The notes under the pieces: model-generated | Database searches by the model: none | Told to the model about the DNA's origin: nothing | The model's input: only the letters and a program-made list of their open reading frames with translations | Assembly: GCA_017555965.1 (NCBI GenBank) | Contig: JAFZFH010000078.1 | Coordinates: 1 to 45,140, forward strand | DNA: 45,140 nucleotides | DNA from: Bacteroidales bacterium | Lineage (GTDB): Bacteria; Bacteroidota; Bacteroidia; Bacteroidales; UBA932 | Reading direction: 5' to 3' | Translations under genes and position numbers: made by a program | In this document: positions 29,851-36,719 of the stretch, one piece after another | Layout of the letters: each line of letters begins with the position of its first letter | Position numbering within the stretch: the first letter of the stretch is position 1

Positions 29851-31689
29851 TTACCAAGTCTGTATTCCACCGACCCAATACGACTGTGCATTACCTGTCA
29901 GAAGGCTTCCCTGAGTCCTCCATTCGAACATCAGGTTCATGTTGCTCTGAACACCGCCAGGAAGCGTGTAACGGATGTACTCAGATCCACTAACGATCTG
30001 AGTACCATTCATCCACAGCTCACACAGTTGACCTGTGTACTTGTTGATAAGCTGAATATAGAGTTCCGCGCCCTTTCTGACCTTCATGAGTGATCTCACC
30101 TGTGATGTCGAGTCATTCACGTTGAAGTTATCATTCAGTCCTGGAAGCACAACACCATCGACAGTCACTCTCAGGTAGTACTCGGATCCATCCTTCGCAA
30201 CTGGTCCAGAATTAGATGCAGGAGGATATGTCCTCTTGGTCAGCGCATCAGTGATACCATAGATCTTGTAATAGTTGATCGTGTAGGTGACATCCCACTT
30301 CGCATAGAGCGTCACATCACCTGTCACACTCATGAGCTGACCATTCGAGTATGTCGTACCCGTTCCATCAGCCTTGGTATTCCATCCTACGAAATCGTAA
30401 CCAGAAGGATGTGTTCCGTATGCGCTGTTGACATACACATACGCAGGCATACCATCGACACCCACGACATCCACGCTACCCATTGCACCCGTTCCACCGT
30501 TCATGTCGAACGTGACCTTATAGCGATCCAACGATGCCCATTCCAGCACATCTGCGAAGGATCTCATCATTACATAGTGTCCGTATGGTTCAGGATGTGG
30601 ATCCACGTCGGGAACGATGACCTTCTCGACAACATCTGTGACCAGCTCGGTTGAAAGTCCCTCAAGATCCAGACCGTATTTGTTGATCAAGTTCGTCCAG
30701 TATCCTGTGACATCTCCACCGTGAAGCCTTCCCCAATCCATTGTCGCTGTGTTGTACCCTCTCGTGTACTCAACGCTGACTAGATCGTTGTAATGCTTCT
30801 CAGCACCACTCACAGGTCTGTCGGGGAATGAATCGAACAGTGCCTTGGTATCAGCAACGCTGAACTTTCCTCCGTATGCGGACACCTTGTTCTTGATGAT
30901 CGTATTCAACTGTGTGACGTATCTCTCAGCCCAATCATCCAGACCGTTGACCCTTGAGAACAGGAGCTTGACCATCGACATTTCACCCAATCTGGATTTA
31001 ATGTACTCGTCGATCTCGTATCCAAGGATGTTCATCTCTGGGATCATGTCCAGGAGTGGCTTGAAGAATCCACCAGTTCCTTCCTCGATCCAGAGGTACT
31101 TGTAAGGGTTGTAGATCGTCGTGAACACATACCTCGCGTTCGGATTGATCTCAACCAGCTTGTTGAATAAACTCCAATACGAGTTCGCGTAGCTGTCATT
31201 ATTCAGTTTCGCAAGGTTGCCCTCTACGATCGACTCAAGGGTTGACAGATCCCCGTAGTTGATGTACTCGTCAAGCTGTGATAGTGCTGGCTGAAGGACA
31301 TCATTCGCACCGATACAGATCGTCACGAGTCTTGCATTCCTGATCGCTTTCTTCACCACATCGTGTGAAAGCTTCTCGATCAGATCTGCTACCGTATCAC
31401 CCGAACGTGCGAAGCTCGTCGATGAGACCTCACCCTTCAGTTCATCCAGTGCCTTACCGATCCTGTCTGTGTATGAGTCGGGAACGATCGCTGTCGATGT
31501 ATTCCCATTGACTCCATACTGAGAACCCTCACCATAATCTGTGATCCAGTTCTCGTCGATCGTGTGTCCTGCTGGGATACTGTCACCTAACGACACATAT
31601 CCGAACGTACTGTTCCACAGGACGATCCCATTGGACTCGATCATAACGACGTTGCCCTCTGGGATCCTCATTCCTACGAACTCGCTCAT
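29851..31689 (-). CDS. SGNH/GDSL hydrolase with InlB-type repeat (612 aa)
   Basis: A large GDSL-type esterase domain spans about residues 25-385. It shows block I YVSLGDSIPAGH (catalytic Ser), block III CIGANDVL, and block V DVDPHPEPYGH (Asp and His). Then comes a Listeria-Bacteroides (InlB B) repeat with MNGGTGAMGSVDVVG and YDFVGWNTKADGTG, ending LYAKWDVTYTINYYK. A C-terminal beta domain follows. Such enzymes on phage tails can remove acetyl or other ester groups from cell surface glycans. The start at 31689 overlaps the upstream gene by 4 bp. Substrate unknown. Confidence 0.88.
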   Translation of the reverse strand: MSEFVGMRIPEGNVVMIESNGIVLWNSTFGYVSLGDSIPAGHTIDENWITDYGEGSQYGVNGNTSTAIVPDSYTDRIGKALDELKGEVSSTSFARSGDTVADLIEKLSHDVVKKAIRNARLVTICIGANDVLQPALSQLDEYINYGDLSTLESIVEGNLAKLNNDSYANSYWSLFNKLVEINPNARYVFTTIYNPYKYLWIEEGTGGFFKPLLDMIPEMNILGYEIDEYIKSRLGEMSMVKLLFSRVNGLDDWAERYVTQLNTIIKNKVSAYGGKFSVADTKALFDSFPDRPVSGAEKHYNDLVSVEYTRGYNTATMDWGRLHGGDVTGYWTNLINKYGLDLEGLSTELVTDVVEKVIVPDVDPHPEPYGHYVMMRSFADVLEWASLDRYKVTFDMNGGTGAMGSVDVVGVDGMPAYVYVNSAYGTHPSGYDFVGWNTKADGTGTTYSNGQLMSVTGDVTLYAKWDVTYTINYYKIYGITDALTKRTYPPASNSGPVAKDGSEYYLRVTVDGVVLPGLNDNFNVNDSTSQVRSLMKVRKGAELYIQLINKYTGQLCELWMNGTQIVSGSEYIRYTLPGGVQSNMNLMFEWRTQGSLLTGNAQSYWVGGIQTW

Positions 31690-32315
31690 CTCACGCACAC
31701 TTCTTTCGTCAGGGTAGTACCATCATCAAGCGTGAATGTCCAGGTCTCATAATTCAGATTGACATTATCAATCTCGGCATTTCCACGCTTGACGATGTAG
31801 CAATCTTCCATTTTGCTGATACGACTCGGTTCAAACGTCTTATACCTGTCGTTAACCCAAACCCCCTCGTTAAGTGTCGAGAAGCTGACATAAAAGCTGT
31901 CAGTTAACATTGCAATCTGGGATCCAGTTCCATACACCTTACTAGCACTTCCAACGGTCATGCTACAATTACCACATAGATAGGAGTAGCCTTTATCGAA
32001 GGTTCCACCACTCAATATGATGTTCCCATCGTCAGAACCATTCACAGGTGTGACAACGTTGATTTTTCCAAAGATCAACTCATCACCAACGTTCATGTTC
32101 TTGATTTCATTGAATAATGCCTGTCCATCGCTAATAGCAATAATCTGTCTACTCGTGATCCTCGCGTTGATCTCAGCCTGTACCTCAGCGATTGCCTCAG
32201 CTCTCGCCTCGATCTCAGAATCTATTCTTGCGTCGATCTGATCCACGACCTCTTTTGGTGCAACCTCGACCTTACACTTCGCATCACAATATCCGTATAC
32301 TTTCGTATGTACCAT
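31686..32315 (-). CDS. Tail fibre-like protein (209 aa)
   Basis: It begins MVHTKVYGYCDAKCKVEV, a small two-cysteine head, then a coiled coil (IDARIDSEIEARAEAIAEVQ). A beta domain of about 150 residues follows (SGGTFDKGYSYLCGNCSMTV). The design suits an upper fibre or attachment subunit for the hydrolase encoded directly downstream, to which it is coupled by ATGA. GAGGTGTG precedes the start. Confidence 0.8.
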   Translation of the reverse strand: MVHTKVYGYCDAKCKVEVAPKEVVDQIDARIDSEIEARAEAIAEVQAEINARITSRQIIAISDGQALFNEIKNMNVGDELIFGKINVVTPVNGSDDGNIILSGGTFDKGYSYLCGNCSMTVGSASKVYGTGSQIAMLTDSFYVSFSTLNEGVWVNDRYKTFEPSRISKMEDCYIVKRGNAEIDNVNLNYETWTFTLDDGTTLTKEVCVR

Positions 32316-32329
32316 TTAACACACCTCAA

Positions 32330-32794
32330 TCAAAAGTTCTGACTCTCGACCTGGAGCTTCTTGAGTTCGATCTCCATGGTCTTGAAATCATAATCGAACT
32401 TCGCTTTATCCCTGAAGTCATCCGTGTTGTTTCTCAGGAAGGTCTGACAGGCTCCCACATCGGGAGGACAGTATTTCTTGACCTTCTCGATAAACTGCTT
32501 GACTTCCCCATCATCATCTTTCTTAATAGAGGTCTTGACCTCTTCGTACTCGAAACCCAACGCTCTCTTCATCAATGCAAGCTTGACCATCGGCACTCCT
32601 GAGAGCCTAGCCTGTTTGAGGGAGTCCGAAAAATCAGGGTTCTTGCTCACGTGATCCATGAAGGTTGCATATCCGACACCCAATGCCTCGGCAACCTCTT
32701 TGTTGGTCGCACCAGCGCGAACCCACTCGACGATCTCATCCTTCCTCGGTTCGATCCTCTCGATCCAAGCGTTCGGTCTGCCTTTCTTCGCCAT
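32330..32794 (-). CDS. HTH protein, second terminase-small-subunit-like (154 aa)
   Basis: A homeodomain-like HTH is visible near residues 28-52 (GATNKEVAEALGVGYATFMD). The rest resembles phage small-terminase/phBC6A51-type proteins: ALGFEYEEVKTSIKKDDDGE, PPDVGACQTFLRNNTDDFRD. A P27-like TerS lies beside terL at 24684, so this one may be a different DNA-binding factor, such as a late regulator, or a second packaging recogniser. GAGGTGATTGA is upstream. It separates the lysis-type genes from the fibre genes. Confidence 0.72.
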   Translation of the reverse strand: MAKKGRPNAWIERIEPRKDEIVEWVRAGATNKEVAEALGVGYATFMDHVSKNPDFSDSLKQARLSGVPMVKLALMKRALGFEYEEVKTSIKKDDDGEVKQFIEKVKKYCPPDVGACQTFLRNNTDDFRDKAKFDYDFKTMEIELKKLQVESQNF

Positions 32795-32803
32795 TCAATC
32801 ACC

Positions 32804-33052
32804 TCATTCATTTCTATGGTCTTCAAGGTGCTGAATTCTGACCTCATGATTGGTGATCTTCACCTCGTGTTCGTCCAGTTTGCACGAGTGTGCATCCAAT
32901 CTCTGAGTCCTGCGAAGACCATCATCGTGTTCGCGCTCCATGTTTGCGTTCAGTTTACTCAACGTCGAGTTGAGTCTGATGAACATGGTCATGATCGGAA
33001 TCATCAAGGATGCCAGCAAACCGATAAGCGCGATCCATTCACCATCGCCCAT
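32804..33052 (-). CDS. XhlA-like membrane protein with coiled coil (82 aa)
   Basis: One transmembrane helix at the N-terminus (WIALIGLLASLMIPIMTMFI) is followed by a heptad-type coiled coil ending in HxVxIxxHE repeats. This is the arrangement, in reverse order, of XhlA/hemolysin-type lysis accessory proteins. It sits 5 bp after the holin gene and probably assists lysis; a role as an anchoring protein cannot be excluded. Confidence 0.68.
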   Translation of the reverse strand: MGDGEWIALIGLLASLMIPIMTMFIRLNSTLSKLNANMEREHDDGLRRTQRLDAHSCKLDEHEVKITNHEVRIQHLEDHRNE

Positions 33053-33057
33053 CTAAT

Positions 33058-33333
33058 TCACTGATCCTTTCCAAGCTGTTTGATTGTCTGATTCACATAT
33101 ACAGACGCACCAGCACACAGGATTCCCTGAACGATCGCGGTGAAGATACTCTCAGCACAGAAATTACACGTTGCGCTCACGTAGAGCGTAGCCAGGACGA
33201 TTCCGATCGCTCCGATGAACAGAGGGATCATCTTATCAGGCACGAGTTCCGACTTCTTGAAAGCCATCCCTATCAGATAAAGGACTGGGATCAAGACAAT
33301 CAGCTCAGGTGCGATGTACTCCATGATGTCCAT
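33058..33333 (-). CDS. Holin (Phage_holin_5_2-like, 91 aa)
   Basis: Three hydrophobic segments are seen (APELIVLIPVLYLIGMAF; MIPLFIGAIGIVLATLYV; IFTAIVQGILCAGASVYV), separated by short charged loops, with a charged tail (IKQLGKDQ). This matches small three-helix holins of Firmicute phages. It would form membrane lesions that release the amidase. It is the first gene below the 446-bp regulatory region. GAGGTGTTATAA supplies the ribosome binding site. Its endolysin partner lies 5 kb away. Confidence 0.85.
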   Translation of the reverse strand: MDIMEYIAPELIVLIPVLYLIGMAFKKSELVPDKMIPLFIGAIGIVLATLYVSATCNFCAESIFTAIVQGILCAGASVYVNQTIKQLGKDQ

Positions 33334-33396
33334 TTATAACACCTCTTGATATTTCCAATGTCCACAAATGTTAATAATTCTTATGCACAAAATTTT

Positions 33397-33411
33397 ATCA
33401 CAATTCGCGAC
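33397..33411 (+). promoter_or_regulatory. Operator-like site at the late promoter region (a)
   Basis: ATCACAATTCGCGAC agrees with the 481-495 site at 11 of 15 positions. Its centre lies 32 bp (about three helical turns) from the next site, so cooperative binding is possible. Confidence 0.45.
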
Positions 33412-33428
33412 TTAATCAAATATACAAA

Positions 33429-33443
33429 ATCGCGATATGTGAC
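33429..33443 (-). promoter_or_regulatory. Operator-like site at the late promoter region (b)
   Basis: Read on the minus strand, GTCACATATCGCGAT agrees with the 481-495 site at 13 of 15 positions. It is in opposite orientation to site (a). Confidence 0.5.
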
Positions 33444-33452
33444 ACTGAGAAT

Positions 33453-33747
33453 ATGTAAGCCAGGCTGTTTTTACGTTTCAAATATAAAGAACCCAATATT
33501 TTTGCGTAAATTTTCAGCTAGCTTATATAGTGTCACGCGTCACATGACTCATATATTACTATTATTTCTTTATATTATAGAATTAGTTTTTTCATTTTTT
33601 AAAAATACAAAATCCTATAAAGAAATAGAAAAAATGTAAGACATTTAAGACATTTAAGCCACTATTTAAAGAAAAGGCTATTTTTTCGGTTGAGTATATA
33701 AAGAAAGGTGACTCACATTTTTTAGAAATGTAAGCCAAATGTAAGCC
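33453..33747 (+). repeat. Iteron-like 9-bp repeats (six copies)
   Basis: ATGTAAGCC or close variants start at 33453, 33634, 33643, 33652, 33728 and 33739. The three at 33634-33660 are in direct tandem, and the last two are 11 bp apart. Such arrays bind initiators or regulators. The binding protein is unknown. Confidence 0.6.
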
Positions 33748-33779
33748 ACCGCGACTGCGGAGAAGGGTTTTCGGGGAGC

Positions 33780-33917
33780 TTACTCGATGTCGTACTCCCA
33801 TTCGTAACCCTTCTCGATCAGCTTCATCCACTCCTTTTCGGTCTTAGGTTCCTTGGTCTCACCAGTCTCAGGGTTCCACATCATGAACCTCGGAGAGAAC
33901 ACGCTCTTTCCAGCCAT
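33780..33917 (-). CDS. Hypothetical small protein (45 aa)
   Basis: Starts MAGKSVFSPRFMMWNPETGE and ends WMKLIEKGYEWEYDIE. No family recognised. The ATG at 33917 begins one base before the upstream stop, and the codon pattern is like that of its neighbours. It closes the small unit of three genes below promoter-leader element 4. Confidence 0.65.
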   Translation of the reverse strand: MAGKSVFSPRFMMWNPETGETKEPKTEKEWMKLIEKGYEWEYDIE

Positions 33918-33918
33918 T

Positions 33919-34119
33919 TCAAGCAACCTTCTTGACGTAGATCAGGTCGAGGTTCTTTCCCATGTGCCAAGGGTGGAGACCGCAGAACATCCATCCCTCG
34001 GATGCCCACTTGCGGACACCAGCCTTGAAGTCCTCGATGGTGTTGAATCCCTCTACGTTCTGGTGGATGTCAACTGCTCCGTTCTCGTCGCAAGGAATGA
34101 TCTGATAGTTTCCGATCAT
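33919..34119 (-). CDS. Hypothetical small protein (66 aa)
   Basis: An unrecognised protein (MIGNYQIIPCDENGAVDIHQ) with a helix (IEDFKAGVRKWASEGW) and a Trp/His-rich end. It starts one base before the end of the upstream gene's stop codon. Middle gene of the three-gene unit. Confidence 0.72.
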   Translation of the reverse strand: MIGNYQIIPCDENGAVDIHQNVEGFNTIEDFKAGVRKWASEGWMFCGLHPWHMGKNLDLIYVKKVA

Positions 34120-34377
34120 TCACTCCACCTCCCAGTTATCTACAATAAAGTCCTGGGGTTTCATGCACGCCACTTCGATCCCGTTCATCATGAACTTAAG
34201 GAGATCGTTACTAAGTATTACATGGTCAAAATAGATGACTATCGAACCCATGCCTAGTGCGAACTCATTTCCAATCTGAATCATCACACACTCCTTGAAG
34301 ACAGGATGGAAAAGCTTGAAAGAACCATCGTTCTTTACGATTTCAAGTCCGTTGTTGAGTTCCTCGAATGTTATCAT
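34120..34377 (-). CDS. Hypothetical protein (85 aa)
   Basis: Unrecognised, alpha/beta (MITFEELNNGLEIVKNDGSF; IVIYFDHVILSNDLLKFMMN). It is the first gene after promoter-leader element 4 and starts at the usual distance from AACAGGAGA. Confidence 0.73.
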   Translation of the reverse strand: MITFEELNNGLEIVKNDGSFKLFHPVFKECVMIQIGNEFALGMGSIVIYFDHVILSNDLLKFMMNGIEVACMKPQDFIVDNWEVE

Positions 34378-34468
34378 TTTGCATATCTCCTGTTGTCGGG
34401 TTCTTTTCCCGTTCTAATATTCTGTATAAGGTGTGTCATATATAATACTTCGTATGACATTGTAAGAT
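34378..34468 (-). promoter_or_regulatory. Promoter-leader element 4
   Basis: On the minus strand TTACAA and TCATACGAAGTATTATATATG are followed by ATACAGAATATTAG, a hairpin CGGG-AAAAGAA-CCCG and AACAGGAGA. It lies directly behind the replication-operon terminator. Confidence 0.75.
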
Positions 34469-34498
34469 AAAAAAGACAGTGGGATTGCTCCCACTGTC
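34469..34498 (-). terminator. Rho-independent terminator of the replication operon
   Basis: On the minus strand a 10-bp perfect stem GACAGTGGGA-GCAA-TCCCACTGTC is followed by TTTTTT, 3 bp after the primase stop. Confidence 0.92.
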
Positions 34499-34501
34499 AT
34501 A

Positions 34502-36403
34502 TCAGTTTGTAAAGATCCTCAGTCTCTGACCGTCGATCCTTTTCTGTACTGTGTCGTATCCGAACTGCTTCTTGATCTGCTTCGTCAACTCGATCTGGCT
34601 GATCTGTTTGAAACCGTTCGCGATACAGAACTCAGAGTACTGCCTGAAGACCTTACTCGTAGGCTGATAGAGTACTTCCACCTCGATGTCCATGTCCTTG
34701 AAGAACAGGATCAACGGGTTGTTCGTTTCCTCGTACTCTTTCAGCTCCTTGTCCATTCTGGCGGATGTCGTGAACCTCTTGTTGTCCAGAACCCTTCTCA
34801 GTCCCCTGATCCCCAGGTTTATCATGTACTCCATACAGACTTCATCGCGAAGCTTGTACTCGATGTCTGGATCGAAGTTCGGATCGTTCTCGTCGAACAC
34901 AGCATCGAAGGGAACGAGGATCAGACGATCGATGACAGCTCCCGACTTGTCCTTGATACGTGGCATTCCATTGGTACTGAAGATCTGTTTCGCGAAGCTG
35001 GAATACGAGAAGGGATCCTTCCCCTTCCTCTCCGCACTCAGTCTATCTCCTGAGACCAGTTTCTTGAAGACCGCTGGGTTCGGAATGAACTCATCCCCGA
35101 TGTCGTCTCCGACGTTTGCGAGCATCCTGAACATTTCTGCGACCTTGAACCTGTCACCAAGCTCATTCAGATCCAGCGCGCTTGTGTTATCCCTACCGAG
35201 GACGTTGACCAGCATCTTGAGGAAGGTAGACTTACCATTTCTCTTGCCACCCGTCAGGATGAACGATTTACGCAGGTGGTTGCGACGGTAGAAGCAATAT
35301 CCGATAACCTCTTCCAGGAGCATCTTGACCTGTTGATCCTTGACCGAGATGTTGTCGAACATCTTATCGACTACCTCTGAGTGTGCGTTCGGGTTGTAGT
35401 CGTGAGGGATCATATTTGTGATGATGATCTCTGGTGTGAAGTCCCTGAACTCCATCGTCTCAATATTGTATATCCCATTCTTGAACGCGATCCACTCAGC
35501 ATCCGACATCCTGGTGTTGTCCTGTATGAGGATGTCCAGATAAGCCAGCACCTCAGCCCTTCTCGACCTGTTGAGGCTTGGGATATGCTTGATCATCTCA
35601 CCTTCGATCACCGAAGCACCGTCGATGTAGATCCCATCCTTGTAGAGATGCAACTGACCGTCGATCCTGATGATGTTATGCTCGCTGATGAGGAACTTGG
35701 CGAAGGCATCGAACCTGAAGTCCTTACCGTTGAAGAATGATGTTTTCTGGAACGCTTCATCCCTCAGAATCGTGTTCAGCTCCCTCTCAGGAAGAGGATC
35801 TGGGAGGACGTACCCGTTGATAAGTTGGATCGTCTCGGTGGCTTCCTGCTTGGTGAATCCAGCCGATTGAAGGGTCAGGATGTAGTTGAACAGTGCCTGG
35901 TTCCTACCGTCTCCTGATCCCATGGCTGTGAAGTCCTGAACCTGCTTCACGGGACACAACCACTTCGGAACCGTCTGGTATTCCTCGGTGTCCCTGATGA
36001 CCTCGCGATCCTTACCGTTGAACTTCAACACCGAGTATGAGTTCCTGGATCCCAGCTTGATGTCCACACAGTTGAGACCGATCGCGGTCATCCATCTGTC
36101 GCTGTGGGTCTTACAGGTGTCCAGGGATCCATTGTTCAGGAACAGGAAGTGTCCACCCTTGGTGGACTTGTAGACCCTACACTTGAGGTCTAGAGCCTCG
36201 ACGATCCCCAGCAAGGTCTCGTACTGCTTCTTGTCGTCAACGTCGATCAGAACCGTGTTGTCGTTGAGGATCCCAGCGAACTCAGGAAGCCTCTTGGCTT
36301 CATCGTAGGTCAGGAGATCCTTGGCTCCCTTACCACGGAACGTCATCAAGCATTTCTTGTCGCGTGTCGGAACGTAGCCCTTATGAAGGTTATACATCGA
36401 CAT
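34502..36403 (-). CDS. Primase-helicase, PrimPol plus SF3 (D5-like) (633 aa)
   Basis: The N-terminal part has the PrimPol-type NTVLIDVDDKKQYETLL acidic motif and STKGGHFLFLNNGS. A linker (to about 240) leads to a D5_N-like region. The superfamily 3 helicase domain shows Walker A TGGKRNGKSTFLKML near residue 390, a GDDIGDEFIPNP segment (B-type) and FSTNGMPRIKD with the sensor Asn. It would open and prime DNA at the phage origin. ATG at 36403 is used; an ATG at 36397 is also possible. It overlaps the MazF-like gene by 14 bp. Confidence 0.93.
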   Translation of the reverse strand: MSMYNLHKGYVPTRDKKCLMTFRGKGAKDLLTYDEAKRLPEFAGILNDNTVLIDVDDKKQYETLLGIVEALDLKCRVYKSTKGGHFLFLNNGSLDTCKTHSDRWMTAIGLNCVDIKLGSRNSYSVLKFNGKDREVIRDTEEYQTVPKWLCPVKQVQDFTAMGSGDGRNQALFNYILTLQSAGFTKQEATETIQLINGYVLPDPLPERELNTILRDEAFQKTSFFNGKDFRFDAFAKFLISEHNIIRIDGQLHLYKDGIYIDGASVIEGEMIKHIPSLNRSRRAEVLAYLDILIQDNTRMSDAEWIAFKNGIYNIETMEFRDFTPEIIITNMIPHDYNPNAHSEVVDKMFDNISVKDQQVKMLLEEVIGYCFYRRNHLRKSFILTGGKRNGKSTFLKMLVNVLGRDNTSALDLNELGDRFKVAEMFRMLANVGDDIGDEFIPNPAVFKKLVSGDRLSAERKGKDPFSYSSFAKQIFSTNGMPRIKDKSGAVIDRLILVPFDAVFDENDPNFDPDIEYKLRDEVCMEYMINLGIRGLRRVLDNKRFTTSARMDKELKEYEETNNPLILFFKDMDIEVEVLYQPTSKVFRQYSEFCIANGFKQISQIELTKQIKKQFGYDTVQKRIDGQRLRIFTN

Positions 36404-36719
36404 CACGTCCCAGATCCAGACTGATCGCGAGGCATTTCTCGATCCTCTTCATGTCCGAGTCGTTCAGCGTGAAAAGGATCTTGTCGATGTCGTTCTTGTT
36501 GATGACACAGATCTGCTCGGTCATCACCGTAGAGTCATTGTACGATACGATGCACTGCGTAGGCTGTCCACGTTTCCTTTTCATGGTCAACGGGACACCC
36601 AGACAGATGTCAGCGTGTCTGTTCCCAACATCGTTGGACACAATGACGTACGGTCTGATTGCGTTCGGACATGGCACAGTCTTGTTCAGATAGACCACAT
36701 CCCCTCTTTTTATCTTCAT
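36390..36719 (-). CDS. MazF/PemK-like endoribonuclease (109 aa)
   Basis: The PemK/MazF layout is present: KIKRGDVVYLNKTVPCPNAI, RPYVIVSNDVGNRHADICLG (strand and loop with Arg and Asp), VPLTMKRK, and a C-terminal helix IEKCLAISLDLG. MazF proteins cut single-stranded mRNA at short motifs. No antitoxin gene adjoins it: it overlaps the polymerase stop by 4 bp and the primase start by 14 bp. Either it is a phage-adapted regulator of replication gene mRNA, or it relies on a distant antitoxin such as the AbrB-fold protein at 2499. Confidence 0.87.
   Translation of the reverse strand: MKIKRGDVVYLNKTVPCPNAIRPYVIVSNDVGNRHADICLGVPLTMKRKRGQPTQCIVSYNDSTVMTEQICVINKNDIDKILFTLNDSDMKRIEKCLAISLDLGRDVDV

Larger units (their letters stand above)
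33334..33779. promoter_or_regulatory. 446-bp AT-rich regulatory region without genes
   Basis: No convincing gene is seen on either strand. It contains: two operator-like sites related to those at the lysogeny switch (33397-33411, 33429-33443); six copies of a 9-bp motif ATKTAAGMC; a GTCACGCGTCACATGAC block near 33531; and several promoter-like AT-rich runs. On the minus strand TGTGATAAAAT near 33393-33403, between the operators and the holin start, is a possible -10 box. It is probably the controlled promoter region for holin, fibre and head-tail genes, and is also the best candidate for a replication origin. Confidence 0.65.

Noticed and set aside
33346-33639. 97-aa plus-strand reading frame
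   Set aside because: It lies in AT-rich repeats, lacks a ribosome binding site, opposes the local direction and has no family-like sequence.
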